NCBI RefSeq assembly: GCF_012848855.1
Contig: NZ_CP051630.1
Coordinates: forward strand, 1,219,501-1,283,500
Source of the DNA: Pyruvatibacter mobilis
Lineage (GTDB): Bacteria > Pseudomonadota > Alphaproteobacteria > CGMCC-115125
DNA: 64,000 nt
Direction: 5' to 3'
Shown: positions 27,499 to 36,419 of the stretch, one piece after another
How the letters are laid out: every line of letters begins with the position of its first letter
Numbering within the stretch: position 1 is the stretch's first letter
Translations under genes and position numbers: made by a program
Notes under the pieces: generated by a model
What the model was told of the DNA's origin: nothing
Databases searched by the model: none
What the model saw: only the letters and a program-made list of their open reading frames with translations

Positions 27499-29616
27499 AT
27501 GAGTACTACCATGATGGCCATTCTGGCCGCTGGCGCTCTTTCGCTCGTCTATGGGGCGTGGGCGATCCGCTCCGTGCTGGCGGCGAGTCCGGGGAATGCG
27601 CGCATGCAGGAAATTGCAGGCGCCATCCAGGAAGGCGCATCTGCTTACCTCAACCGCCAGTACACCACGATCGGTCTCGTCGGCATTGTGATCTTCGCCG
27701 TTGTGTGGTGGCTGCTGGGCGCGTTGACCGCCGTCGGTTTCGCGGCCGGTGCGGTGCTGTCCGGTGCGGCCGGCTATATCGGCATGATCGTGTCGGTGCG
27801 TGCCAATGTGCGCACCACGCAGGCCTCTTCGGAGAGCCTCGCGGCCGGACTGGGCATTGCCTTCAAGTCTGGTGCGGTGACGGGCATGCTTGTGGCCGGT
27901 CTCGCCCTTCTCGGCGTGGCTGTCTATTTCTACGTGCTGACTGATGTTCTCGGCCATGACGCGACGTCGCGTCAGGTGATTGATGCGCTTGTGGCGCTCG
28001 GCTTCGGTGCGTCTCTCATTTCGATCTTCGCCCGACTTGGCGGCGGCATCTTCACCAAGGGTGCGGACGTGGGCGGTGACCTCGTGGGCAAGGTGGAAGC
28101 GGGTATCCCGGAAGATGATCCCCGCAATCCCGCTACTATCGCCGACAATGTGGGTGACAATGTCGGTGACTGTGCCGGCATGGCCGCCGACCTTTTCGAA
28201 ACCTATGCGGTGACCATTGTGGCCACCATGGTGCTGGCTTCGATCTTCTTCGTCAGCACCGCCGGTGCCACGATGATGATCTATCCGCTGGTGATCGGTG
28301 CGACCTGCATCGTGACGTCCATCATCGGCACGTTCTTTGTGCGGCTCGGCTCCGGCGGGTCGATCATGGGGGCGCTCTACAAGGGCTTCATAGCATCGGC
28401 AATCCTGTCACTCATCGCGCTGTACTTCGTCACAGACGAAGTGCTTGGGCTTGCTACGACGTACACGCAGACCAACGGCCTGAGCTTTACAGGTCAGGAT
28501 CTCTATATCTGTGGCGTGCTGGGTCTGGTCATTACCGGCCTGATCATCTGGATCACCGAGTACTACACAGGCACGAATTACCGCCCGGTGCAGTCGGTTG
28601 CCGAGGCGTCCAACTCCGGCCACGGGACCAATGTGATCCAGGGGCTGGCTGTATCGCTTGAAGCTACGGCACTGCCTGCCATCGTTATCGTTGCGGGCAT
28701 CATCGTGACCTTCAACCTGGCTGGGCTCTTCGGCATCGCCATCGCGGTGACCACAATGCTGGCGCTTGCCGGCATGGTCGTGGCGCTCGATGCGTTCGGT
28801 CCGGTCACGGATAATGCCGGTGGCATTGCCGAGATGGCTGAACTTGATGACAGCGTCCGCAAGACGACGGATGCACTGGACGCGGTTGGTAATACCACCA
28901 AAGCTGTGACCAAAGGCTACGCCATTGGGTCCGCAGGTCTTGGTGCGCTGGTGCTGTTTGCAGCGTATACGGAGGACCTCAAGTTCTTCGCTGCCAGCCC
29001 GGATGCCTATCCGTATTTCGCGGGCATTGATGTCAACTTCTCGCTGTCCAACCCCTATGTGGTGGTTGGCCTGCTGGTCGGCGGCATGCTGCCTTATCTC
29101 TTCGGTGCCATGGGCATGATGGCCGTTGGCCGGTCTGCCGGGGCGATCGTTGAGGAAGTGCGGCGGCAATTCAAAGCCAAGCCGGGCATCATGCAGGGGA
29201 CGGAGAAGCCGGATTACGGCCAGGCCGTTGACCTGCTGACCAAGGCGGCGATCCGGGAAATGATCATTCCGTCCATGCTGCCCGTGCTGTCGCCTGTGGT
29301 GTTGTTCTTCATCATCTCTGCGGTTGCCGATAAGTCAGCGGCGTTCTCGGCGCTGGGTGCCATGCTGCTTGGTGTGATCGTTACGGGGCTCTTTGTGGCC
29401 ATTTCCATGACCGCCGGTGGTGGTGCCTGGGATAACGCCAAGAAGGTGATCGAGGACGGGGCCCATGGCGGCAAGGGATCGGAAGCTCACAAGGCTGCCG
29501 TCACCGGCGACACTGTTGGTGATCCCTACAAGGACACGGCCGGCCCGGCCGTGAACCCGATGATCAAGATCACCAACATCGTGGCCCTGCTGCTGCTGGC
29601 GGTTCTTGCTCACTAG
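27499..29616 (+). CDS. hppA: Membrane-bound proton-pumping pyrophosphatase
   Basis: Couples hydrolysis of pyrophosphate to H+ transport across a membrane. 705 residues with about 16 helices. Catalytic loops are [30 protein letters not shown] (read in two halves) and [16 protein letters not shown]. The diagnostic segment [17 protein letters not shown] carries Lys and Thr where potassium-dependent enzymes have Ala and Gly, so this is the K+-independent class. The leader (27261-27498) contains a hairpin CGCCGG-GCTCAA-CCGGCG about 25 bases before the ATG, but no riboswitch core I recognise. Monocistronic, followed by a terminator. Confidence 0.97.
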   Translation: MSTTMMAILAAGALSLVYGAWAIRSVLAASPGNARMQEIAGAIQEGASAYLNRQYTTIGLVGIVIFAVVWWLLGALTAVGFAAGAVLSGAAGYIGMIVSVRANVRTTQASSESLAAGLGIAFKSGAVTGMLVAGLALLGVAVYFYVLTDVLGHDATSRQVIDALVALGFGASLISIFARLGGGIFTKGADVGGDLVGKVEAGIPEDDPRNPATIADNVGDNVGDCAGMAADLFETYAVTIVATMVLASIFFVSTAGATMMIYPLVIGATCIVTSIIGTFFVRLGSGGSIMGALYKGFIASAILSLIALYFVTDEVLGLATTYTQTNGLSFTGQDLYICGVLGLVITGLIIWITEYYTGTNYRPVQSVAEASNSGHGTNVIQGLAVSLEATALPAIVIVAGIIVTFNLAGLFGIAIAVTTMLALAGMVVALDAFGPVTDNAGGIAEMAELDDSVRKTTDALDAVGNTTKAVTKGYAIGSAGLGALVLFAAYTEDLKFFAASPDAYPYFAGIDVNFSLSNPYVVVGLLVGGMLPYLFGAMGMMAVGRSAGAIVEEVRRQFKAKPGIMQGTEKPDYGQAVDLLTKAAIREMIIPSMLPVLSPVVLFFIISAVADKSAAFSALGAMLLGVIVTGLFVAISMTAGGGAWDNAKKVIEDGAHGGKGSEAHKAAVTGDTVGDPYKDTAGPAVNPMIKITNIVALLLLAVLAH

Positions 29617-29641
29617 CGGGTTGGTAAGTCACACAAACAAG

Positions 29642-29673
29642 AAAGGCGGCGTTCCTCGGAGCGCCGCCTTTAT
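29642..29673 (+). terminator. Terminator after hppA
   Basis: AAAGGCGGCG and CGCCGCCTTT pair over 10 bp around a 10-base loop, ending in TTTATT. It ends the hppA transcript; the rest of 29674-29800 holds nothing I can support. Confidence 0.85.
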
Positions 29674-29800
29674 TCTTGGATCGACCAGTTGGTCGTCACA
29701 GAGTCCGCCTTCACGTGCCAGCAGTTCGCGACAATCTTGATATCAAGAAATGCGTGGAGCGTTTGTCAGCTAAGCCTTCTCCAGTTCTCCAAGAACTCGA

Positions 29801-30313
29801 TTAGCGACCCGGTGTCGGGTCAGGTCGGGCGCCTTGGCCGAAGCGGCCAATATTGCCAAACATCTGCTGGAGGAATGTGAGTTCCTTGCCTCGGGTGGGG
29901 GTCTCACGATCAATGAAGTTCACGATTTTTCCGTCTTCAAGGCCGTAGTAGCCGAGCTTCTCCACATTGTCGTTTTCGTCGAAATAGACGGCGACAATCT
30001 CGCGGTCGACGGCTTCTTCGGCGAAGAAGGCTGTCTGCTCGTGGATGCTGGAGATGTAGTACCAGGAACTGGCGTCCACCGTTGACACGGTGGAGGGAGA
30101 GCCGAAAGTGGTCAGCACGCTGTCCTTGTTGTCGATGCCGATGCGGATTTCCTTGAGAAGGTCCTCATTAGGCACGTAGCCGCGCTGGCTGACCGTGGGA
30201 GAACATGCGGCCATGGTCAGACCTGCGACAAGGGTGGCCCCAAGCATAAGGCTCCTGAGTGCGGTGTGCGGACGCAGCGGGCTTGCAACCGGCCGGCGGG
30301 CAGTCATCTTCAT
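29801..30313 (-). CDS. bamE: Outer-membrane assembly lipoprotein BamE (SmpA/OmlA)
   Basis: Accessory lipoprotein of the beta-barrel assembly machine. The 170-residue precursor has a lipoprotein signal ending LTMAAC at about residue 36. The SmpA/OmlA domain follows: RGYVPNEDLLKEIRIGIDNKDSVLTTFGSPSTVSTVDASSWYYIS, then EIVAVYFDENDNVEKLGYYGLEDG. The Pro/Gly-rich tail is variable. It diverges from the chaperone-domain gene at 30504. Monocistronic position next to that gene is frequent in Alphaproteobacteria. Confidence 0.94.
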   Translation of the reverse strand: MKMTARRPVASPLRPHTALRSLMLGATLVAGLTMAACSPTVSQRGYVPNEDLLKEIRIGIDNKDSVLTTFGSPSTVSTVDASSWYYISSIHEQTAFFAEEAVDREIVAVYFDENDNVEKLGYYGLEDGKIVNFIDRETPTRGKELTFLQQMFGNIGRFGQGARPDPTPGR

Positions 30314-30422
30314 GGGTGTGCATCTCCATGCGCGTGGTCATGTCCGGGTATAGCTACGCGCCATCGCCGCGCGGCCCGGCCTCCCTCGACTCTTCCCCAA
30401 TTCATGAAGAGCGGGGCGGCAC

Positions 30423-30456
30423 TTGGCAAGGGGCACGTATTGGCAAGGGGCACATA
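30423..30456. repeat. 17-bp tandem repeat in the bamE / chaperone-gene divergent region
   Basis: TTGGCAAGGGGCACGTA is followed immediately by TTGGCAAGGGGCACATA, a head-to-tail duplication with one mismatch. It lies about 50-80 bases before the ATG of the downstream gene, where promoter elements would be expected. Confidence 0.85.
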
Positions 30457-30503
30457 AGGGCTTAATCCAGTGCGGCATTGTCTGCCAGAAAGGTCTGCTT
30501 CCC

Positions 30504-31064
30504 ATGTTTCTCGACCGACTTCTCGCCACCTTCCGGGCGCGCCGAAAGAACGATCCTGTTCTGCGGGCGCTCTATGGCACCATCATGGCGCAGGCGCGGC
30601 AGCCTTACTTCTTTGCCAAGCTGAAGGTGCCGGACACGGTGGACGGGCGGTTCGACATGGTCATTCTCCATACCTACCTGGTGGTCGCCCGGCTGCGTCA
30701 TGGCGGTGAGACTGCTGAGGCGCTGTCCCAGGACCTGTTCGATCATATGTTCCGGGACATGGATCAGGCTCTTCGTGAGATGGGTGTTGGTGACATGGGC
30801 ATCGGCAAGCGCATCCAGAAGATGGCAGCCAAGTTCTATGGCCGGGGTGACGCCTATGATGCCGGGCTTGAAGCGGATGACGACATGGTTCTTCAAGAGG
30901 CAATTGCGCGGAACATATTCGCGGCTCAGGAAGCGCCCATGGAACAGGTTGCAGCGTTGGCCGGTTACATGAGGGCGGCCAGGCAAGAGCTTGCCACCCA
31001 GTCGCTTGACGATGTGTGCGCCGGCCGGCTGCGCTTCCCGGCCCCCGATGTGGCTGCCGCTTAA
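30504..31064 (+). CDS. Ubiquinol-cytochrome c chaperone domain protein (CBP3-like)
   Basis: A 186-residue protein of the CBP3/UQCC family; in mitochondria CBP3 assists cytochrome b assembly for the bc1 complex, and a like role is inferred here. Visible are YGTIMAQARQPYFFAKLKVPDTVDGRFDMVILHTYLVVARLR, LSQDLFDHMFRDMDQALREMGVGDMGIGKRIQKMAAKFYGR read in blocks, all typical. GAAAGGT precedes the ATG at 30504. It forms a pair with the DUF177 gene 30 bases later, a conserved alphaproteobacterial order. Confidence 0.9.
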   Translation: MFLDRLLATFRARRKNDPVLRALYGTIMAQARQPYFFAKLKVPDTVDGRFDMVILHTYLVVARLRHGGETAEALSQDLFDHMFRDMDQALREMGVGDMGIGKRIQKMAAKFYGRGDAYDAGLEADDDMVLQEAIARNIFAAQEAPMEQVAALAGYMRAARQELATQSLDDVCAGRLRFPAPDVAAA

Positions 31065-31094
31065 GCCCGCCGCAGATCGCAGGAGAGAAGTCTC

Positions 31095-31652
31095 ATGGTG
31101 AAGAAAGCCAACCAGACAGCGCCGGAATTTTCCTTCCCCGTCGATATCGCGTCCTTGCCCCAGGACGGTGTGCGTCATGTTCTTGAGCCGAATGAGAAGG
31201 AGCGGGCGGCCATTGCTAAGCGCCTGGAGTTGCAGGCGCTGCCGCGATTGACCGTAGAAATCGACGTGACCCCGTCGCGCGGCAAGGGCGCGCTTTTGCA
31301 GGGCAGGCTTGAAGCAGATGTCGTGCAGACGTGCGTTGTCAGCCTGGACGCTGTCCCGGCACAGGTGTCGGACCGGTTCGAGGTCCGGTTCCTGCCGGCG
31401 GAGCTGATCGAAGACGTATCACCGGGCGAAGATCTTGAGCTGTCGTCCGAGGAAGACGCACCGGAACCGCTTGGCGGGCCCAACGGGACCAGCTTCGATG
31501 CCGGGGAGGTTGCAGTGCAATATCTGTCACTGGCACTCGACCCCTATCCGCGTTTGCCGGACGCAGTGATTCCCGAGGAGGCAGTTTCTGAAGGGGAACC
31601 ATCCCCCTTTGCGGTGCTCGAGGCGCTGAAGACAGACGGGAAACCCCAATAA
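31095..31652 (+). CDS. YceD / DUF177 protein
   Basis: A 185-residue acidic protein of the DUF177 (YceD) family, linked in bacteria and chloroplasts to 23S rRNA accumulation. The Cys-containing core reads GRLEADVVQTCVVSLDAVPAQVSDRFEVRF and the later AGEVAVQYLSLALDPYPRLPDA. In many bacteria rpmF (ribosomal protein L32) sits between this gene and plsX; here the 163-base gap contains no L32-like frame. Confidence 0.88.
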   Translation: MVKKANQTAPEFSFPVDIASLPQDGVRHVLEPNEKERAAIAKRLELQALPRLTVEIDVTPSRGKGALLQGRLEADVVQTCVVSLDAVPAQVSDRFEVRFLPAELIEDVSPGEDLELSSEEDAPEPLGGPNGTSFDAGEVAVQYLSLALDPYPRLPDAVIPEEAVSEGEPSPFAVLEALKTDGKPQ

Positions 31653-31815
31653 TTTCAAGTAAATAGCATCGCAGTTGAGTTGCCGCCCGGTTGCTTTATG
31701 GTGCCTGCCGCCTGCGCGGGGGAAGATGTTTCCGGGATTCGGTGCTTACCCAGTGCGCAGTCGATCTGTCTCTTAGGCGGGTGTGCCATAGCTGCGCTGC
31801 CCGGCTTTTCAGAAA

Positions 31816-32913
31816 ATGGAGATCTGTTTGGCGGGCGGCATTACCATCGCGCTGGATGCCATGGGCGGCGATCTGGGCTGTGAGGCTGTGGTCAAGGGCG
31901 CCGGTATAGCGCGCATCCGCCAGCCGGACGTGCATTACGAGTTTCACGGCGACGAAGCCCAGCTGAAGCCGCTGCTTGAGACTGATGACGCCCTGGCTGC
32001 GGTCTCCACGATTCACCACACTGATGTTGCTGTCTCAATGGACGACAAGCCGAGCCAGGCACTGCGTGCCGGGCGTCGGGTGTCGAGCATGTGGCTGGCG
32101 ATTGATGCCGTTAGGGAAGGCCGGGCGCAGGCTGCGGTGAGCTGCGGCAATACGGGTGCGCTGACCGTCATGTCGCGCATGATCCTCAAGACGATGCCGG
32201 GGATCGAGCGGCCGGCCATTGCCGCCATCTGGCCCACCATGCGCGGTGAGAGCATCGTGCTTGATGTCGGGGCCAACGTGGTTGCGGAGCAGAAGAACCT
32301 GGTGAATTTCGCCATCATGGGCGAGGCCATGGCACGCACCGCGCTTGGTCAGCTCAAGCCCAGCGTCGGCCTTCTCAACATCGGTGCCGAAGAGATGAAG
32401 GGCAACGAGGAGATCAAGGGCGCCGCGCAGTTCCTGCGCGAGGCTGATCTCAATTTCGATTTCCACGGCTTTGTCGAAGGTGACGACATCTCCAAAGGCA
32501 CCGTTGATGTCGTGGTGACAGACGGGTTCACGGGCAATGTGGCCCTGAAGACAGCAGAGGGCACGGCCCGGCTGATCGCGGATTATCTATCCAATGCCAT
32601 GCGCCGGTCGCTGGCCTCCCGTATCGGCTATCTGCTGGCCCGTGGTGCCTTCAATGTGCTGCGCCAGCGCATGGATCCGTCCAAGGTCAATGGCGGTGTC
32701 TTCCTCGGCCTCAACGGGGTTGTGGTGAAGAGCCATGGCTCGGCAACCGCGGAAGGCATTGCTGCTGCGCTTGACCTCGCGATCGACATGGCGCGCAACG
32801 ACATCATCAAGAAGATCGCCGCTGATCTTGAACGGGTGCATGGCGCCCGGACGGAAACGGCGGCAGCTGAAGCCTCTGCCATACCGCAGACGGCGGAGAC
32901 GGGGACGGAATGA
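31816..32913 (+). CDS. plsX: Phosphate acyltransferase PlsX
   Basis: Converts acyl-ACP to acyl-phosphate for phospholipid synthesis, as a peripheral membrane enzyme. 365 residues: [89 protein letters not shown] and [19 protein letters not shown] are all PlsX signatures. It overlaps fabH by 4 bases (ATGA), the standard plsX-fabH coupling. The start at 31816 adds about eight residues before the conserved part; a start nearer ITIAL is possible. Confidence 0.95.
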   Translation: MEICLAGGITIALDAMGGDLGCEAVVKGAGIARIRQPDVHYEFHGDEAQLKPLLETDDALAAVSTIHHTDVAVSMDDKPSQALRAGRRVSSMWLAIDAVREGRAQAAVSCGNTGALTVMSRMILKTMPGIERPAIAAIWPTMRGESIVLDVGANVVAEQKNLVNFAIMGEAMARTALGQLKPSVGLLNIGAEEMKGNEEIKGAAQFLREADLNFDFHGFVEGDDISKGTVDVVVTDGFTGNVALKTAEGTARLIADYLSNAMRRSLASRIGYLLARGAFNVLRQRMDPSKVNGGVFLGLNGVVVKSHGSATAEGIAAALDLAIDMARNDIIKKIAADLERVHGARTETAAAEASAIPQTAETGTE

Positions 32914-33878
32914 TCCGATCAGTAGTCAAGGGCGTGGGCGCGTATCTGCCCGAGCGTATAATCACCAATGCCGAGATGGCCACGCTTGTGGACACCTCAG
33001 ATGACTGGATTACCGCCCGTACGGGTATCAAGCAGCGGCACATCGCTGCCGAGGGCGAGCTGACCTCTGATCTCGGGACCGCGGCTGCCCGTGAAGCCCT
33101 GAAGAACTCCGGGGTGCATGCGGATGAGATCGACCTGATCATCGTTGCGACGGCCACGCCAGACGATACCTTTCCCGCAACAGCAACTGTCATTCAGGCA
33201 CAGCTTGGTATCGAGCGCGGATTTGCATTCGACATGCAGGCGGTGTGCTCCGGCTTTGTCTATGCCGTTGCAACGGCTGATAATTTCATCAAGGCGGGAC
33301 AGGCCGAGAATGTGCTGGTGATTGGTGCTGAGACCTTCTCGCGCATCCTCGATTGGGAAGACCGGACGACAGCTGTGCTTTTTGGCGACGGTGCCGGTGC
33401 CATCGTGATGCAGAAGGGCGAAGGTGACGGGACAAACAAGGATCGCGGCGTTCTGACCTCGCATCTGCATTCCGACGGGCGGTATCGCGACAAGCTGTAT
33501 GTGGATAGCGGTCCGTCCCGTGGCGCTGTCGGTCACCTTCGGATGGAGGGCAAGGAAGTTTTCCGCCACGCGGTCGTCAACATCGCCGAGGCGATCGACG
33601 AGGCGCTGGATGCAACAGGGCTCGAGGCCAAGGACATTGACTGGTTTGTCCCCCATCAGGCGAACAAGCGCATCCTTGATGCGACGGCCAAGCGTATCGG
33701 GCTCAAGCCTGAGAGTGTGGTGGTGACGGTGGCGCAGCATGCCAACACATCAGCTGCCTCCGTGCCGCTCGCGTTGGATGTTGCGGTCAAGGACGGGCGC
33801 ATAAAGCAGGGCGACATGGTGCTGCTTGAGGCCATGGGCGGCGGGTTTACTTGGGGGTCCGCGCTCGTGCGCTGGTAA
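32910..33878 (+). CDS. fabH: 3-oxoacyl-ACP synthase III
   Basis: Starts fatty-acid synthesis by condensing acetyl-CoA with malonyl-ACP. 322 residues with the full Cys-His-Asn triad: Cys113 in [12 protein letters not shown], His in [12 protein letters not shown] and Asn in [27 protein letters not shown] closes the protein as usual. Coupled to plsX. Confidence 0.97.
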   Translation: MIRSVVKGVGAYLPERIITNAEMATLVDTSDDWITARTGIKQRHIAAEGELTSDLGTAAAREALKNSGVHADEIDLIIVATATPDDTFPATATVIQAQLGIERGFAFDMQAVCSGFVYAVATADNFIKAGQAENVLVIGAETFSRILDWEDRTTAVLFGDGAGAIVMQKGEGDGTNKDRGVLTSHLHSDGRYRDKLYVDSGPSRGAVGHLRMEGKEVFRHAVVNIAEAIDEALDATGLEAKDIDWFVPHQANKRILDATAKRIGLKPESVVVTVAQHANTSAASVPLALDVAVKDGRIKQGDMVLLEAMGGGFTWGSALVRW

Positions 33879-33997
33879 GCACGGCGTCGCAGGGATGTTC
33901 CCTCACGTTAAGTTTTGCTGATAACCTGTTGCTGTGCCGGTATTTTTCCGGCCTTAAGATGCTTGCAGCCCTGCTTGGGCAGGAGTACAAACACCCC

Positions 33998-34348
33998 ATG
34001 GGACGTACACTTACACGCGCGAATCTGAGCGAGGCCGTCTATCAGGAAGTCGGCCTTTCCCGGAACGAGTCTGCTGATTTCGTGGAACGGGTGCTCGAAG
34101 AGATTTCCTCGAGCCTGGAGCAGGGCGAAACCGTCAAGGTGTCGTCCTTCGGTGCCTTTGCCGTTCGCGAGAAGGGTGGCCGCGTCGGCCGTAATCCGAA
34201 GACGGGTGAGGAAGTTCCCATCAAGCCACGGCGTGTGCTCGTTTTCCGCCCCAGCCATGTGCTCAAGGACCGGGTCAACAAATCCGCTCCGCGGGATGAG
34301 GGTGTGACCAGCGCTGCGTCCGATACATCCGGCAGCGACTCCGCGTAA
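33998..34348 (+). CDS. ihfA: Integration host factor, alpha subunit
   Basis: DNA-bending nucleoid protein, 116 residues. The core matches IHF alpha: [80 protein letters not shown] with the DNA-intercalating [11 protein letters not shown] arm. An extra ~17-residue Ser/Thr/Asp-rich tail follows. CAGGAG upstream fixes the ATG at 33998. The order fabH-ihfA-merR is typical for Alphaproteobacteria. Confidence 0.96.
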   Translation: MGRTLTRANLSEAVYQEVGLSRNESADFVERVLEEISSSLEQGETVKVSSFGAFAVREKGGRVGRNPKTGEEVPIKPRRVLVFRPSHVLKDRVNKSAPRDEGVTSAASDTSGSDSA

Positions 34349-34357
34349 GGCTGATCC

Positions 34358-34930
34358 GTGAGTCCGGATTCCGGGCCTGAGGGCCATTCCACCGTGCAAA
34401 AGTCTCCCGACGCATTCCGTACGATTTCAGAAGTCGCCATGGAACTGGACGTGCCCCAGCACGTGCTGCGTTTCTGGGAGACGAAGTTCACGCAGATCAA
34501 GCCGCTGAAGCGGGGCGGCGGTCGGCGCTACTACCGGCCGGAAGACATCGACCTTCTGCGGGGCATCCGCACGCTGCTCTACCACGATGGCTATACGATC
34601 AAAGGGGTGCAGAAGGTCTTGCGTGAGCAGGGCCTGCGCCATGTGACAGAGATCGGCCGCGAGGAGCTGGAAGCTGAGCTGGCGGCGATGGAGGCCGATG
34701 GTGCTCCTGCGCCCCAGGATCAGGGCGGCGAAGCAGCGGGTGTTTCCGTCGATGGGGATCCGGCAGCATCAGCGCAGCCTGAAGACGCCACTCCTCAACA
34801 TCTGGCGCCGGCGCCGTTTCCACCACAGCCATTGACCGAGGAACAGCAGGACAAGCTGGAGAATATCCTCGATGAGCTTGAAGGCCTGAAGGCGCGGCTG
34901 GAGGCCGCACGAACTGCCATTCAGGCTTGA
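34358..34930 (+). CDS. MerR-family transcriptional regulator
   Basis: A 190-residue MerR protein starting at GTG 34358, 9 bases after ihfA. The DNA-binding part is [51 protein letters not shown]; then [18 protein letters not shown]. The C-terminal half is a Glu/Ala/Pro-rich linker ending in a coiled-coil-like helix ([25 protein letters not shown]). It lacks metal-binding Cys residues, so a metal-sensing role is unlikely. Conserved next to ihfA in this class; target unknown. Confidence 0.92.
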   Translation: MSPDSGPEGHSTVQKSPDAFRTISEVAMELDVPQHVLRFWETKFTQIKPLKRGGGRRYYRPEDIDLLRGIRTLLYHDGYTIKGVQKVLREQGLRHVTEIGREELEAELAAMEADGAPAPQDQGGEAAGVSVDGDPAASAQPEDATPQHLAPAPFPPQPLTEEQQDKLENILDELEGLKARLEAARTAIQA

Positions 34931-34961
34931 ACGAAGGCGACAAATTCGCGGGTTTTGGGCG

Positions 34962-34990
34962 TTGCGGACATTGGTTCAGGCCCCTATAGT
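34962..34990 (+). promoter_or_regulatory. Probable promoter of tRNA-Pro
   Basis: TTGCGG, 17 bases, TATAGT is a good sigma-70-type pair immediately before the tRNA. The -10 is followed by the GC-rich discriminator CCGCC typical of stable-RNA promoters. The same TATAGTCCGCC string recurs at 49171 before a small reading frame. Confidence 0.6.
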
Positions 34991-34997
34991 CCGCCTC

Positions 34998-35025
34998 CTT
35001 TCCGGCAGTGCAGCCTGCCGGAAAG
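34998..35025 (+). other. 11-bp hairpin in the tRNA-Pro leader
   Basis: CTTTCCGGCAG and CTGCCGGAAAG pair perfectly around TGCAGC. Given the promoter at 34962-34990, transcription should start at about 34997, so the precursor tRNA would begin with this hairpin. No T-run follows, so it is not a normal terminator for merR. Confidence 0.6.
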
Positions 35026-35031
35026 CCATAT

Positions 35032-35108
35032 CGGAGCGTAGCGCAGCCTGGTAGCGCACTTGTCTGGGGGACAAGGGGTCGTCGGTTCAAATCCGGCCGC
35101 TCCGACCA
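35032..35108 (+). tRNA. tRNA-Pro (anticodon GGG)
   Basis: Folds as a full 77-nt cloverleaf: acceptor CGGAGCG/CGCTCCG, D arm GCGC...GCGC, anticodon stem CTTGT/ACAAG with loop CTGGGGG (anticodon GGG), T arm GTCGG-TTCAAAT-CCGGC, discriminator A and encoded CCA. It reads CCC/CCU proline codons. Confidence 0.97.
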
Positions 35109-35112
35109 TCAA

Positions 35113-35152
35113 GAGCCGGGTCGGACCTTGCGGGGTCAGGCCCGGCTTTTTT
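35113..35152 (+). terminator. Terminator after tRNA-Pro
   Basis: GAGCCGGG pairs with CCCGGCTT around a loop that can itself fold, followed by TTTTTT. It begins 4 bases after the CCA end and overlaps the 3' end of the convergent O-antigen-ligase-like gene. Confidence 0.88.
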
Positions 35153-36416
35153 GATGTGTGCTCCCGGCGCGGTGCCGAACTCGCGGCGCTGCAAGCATCA
35201 GACCCCAGATCATGCCCATCAGAAGGTACATGTGGCGCCAGTGGTTGCTGTCGATGATGATCGATTCAGCGAACAGGCCGATGAAGGTCGCGTAGGCCAC
35301 AAGGAAGACGCCGCGGCGTGGGCCGGTAAGAGCGTAGCGGTAGCCCTTGATGATGGTGGCACCAAGGGCCGTGAGCAGTCCTGCTATGCTGATGAAGCCG
35401 CCGGCCACAAACACGTTGAGATAGATGTTGTGAGTGTCGAGCCCGGCGATCATGCCCCAATTGTTGGGGCCGATACCGAAGGGGTGCTGCAGGGCGTGCC
35501 TCAGGGCGTTTGCATGACCGGTAAAACGGCCGCCTTCGCGCGTGTCATAGCTCTGCAGGCCCAGACGGGCTTCCAATAGGTCCCTGACTTCGGGAATGGT
35601 GGCTGCCCAACCGATGGCAAAGAACAAGGCAACACCCAGCATGACAGCAATTCCGGCGATCCGGGCGCGCTGACGCCTGGTTTCCGGCGACAGGCTTGCC
35701 AGGATAGCAAAGATCGCGGCGGACAGGAGCAGGTGCAGCCAGGCGCCTCGTGAGAAGCTGAGGAAGAGTCCCAGAGCCAGGAGCACCGTGACTGGTCCCC
35801 AGAAAAGAAGCGTGGACTTCATGCTACCGGTGCTCATGCGCCAGAAGGCATACAGCACCGGTGCCACAAGGAATGGTCCGTACACGTTGGGATCTTCAAA
35901 GAGTGCCTTGGCACGTCCCGCACCGAGAAGGATGTCACCGCCGGGGATCACGTTGAGATAGGCCCCTATGCCGAGCCCTGCCGTGCAGACAGCCGCCACG
36001 AGGTAACCTGCCCAGAGTGCGCCGAGTGCGCGGTCGGGTGAGGCTGCGATGACCGAGGCGAAGAAGATAAAGGTGAGGGTGAGGTAGGTGGATGTCTGAA
36101 GGAAAGTGATCGACAGATCCACATAGAGTGCCTGTGTGCCCCCGATCATGTAACCACAGAGGATGAGGATCATGCCCGTTGCCGGAACCGCCAGACCACG
36201 TGGAATACGGAGGCCCAGGAGGAATAGCGTTCCGGCCGTCGCCACCAGCAGAAGGTCGTAAGGCGCAGGCTCGCGCAGAACGTAGTGGGAAATTGCCGTT
36301 ACGCAGAAAAGGAGTACGGCAGCAAACCGCGTGTTCGCGATGTCGATGCCCTGGCTCCAGCCCTGCGAGGCCGGGCCGTGTCCCGGCAGTTCTGAAGCGG
36401 CAATGCCCATGCTCAT
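35136..36416 (-). CDS. O-antigen ligase / polysaccharide polymerase-like membrane protein
   Basis: A 426-residue protein with about ten to twelve hydrophobic helices, of the Wzy/WaaL family that polymerises or ligates glycan repeat units at the periplasmic face. The family loop is visible as GGRFTGHANALRHALQHPFGIGPNNWG followed by DTHNIYLNVFVAGGFISIAGLL, where the conserved His and Asn sit. It follows the glycosyltransferase gene by 3 bases on the minus strand, so the two share an mRNA with the export gene. Polymerase versus ligase cannot be told from sequence. Confidence 0.88.
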   Translation of the reverse strand: MSMGIAASELPGHGPASQGWSQGIDIANTRFAAVLLFCVTAISHYVLREPAPYDLLLVATAGTLFLLGLRIPRGLAVPATGMILILCGYMIGGTQALYVDLSITFLQTSTYLTLTFIFFASVIAASPDRALGALWAGYLVAAVCTAGLGIGAYLNVIPGGDILLGAGRAKALFEDPNVYGPFLVAPVLYAFWRMSTGSMKSTLLFWGPVTVLLALGLFLSFSRGAWLHLLLSAAIFAILASLSPETRRQRARIAGIAVMLGVALFFAIGWAATIPEVRDLLEARLGLQSYDTREGGRFTGHANALRHALQHPFGIGPNNWGMIAGLDTHNIYLNVFVAGGFISIAGLLTALGATIIKGYRYALTGPRRGVFLVAYATFIGLFAESIIIDSNHWRHMYLLMGMIWGLMLAAPRVRHRAGSTHQKSRA

Positions 36417-36419
36417 CGG

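Noticed and set aside
35032-35108. tRNA-Pro as an integration site for a mobile element
   Set aside because: No integrase, no repeated tRNA 3' end nearby; the following polysaccharide genes have host-like composition.
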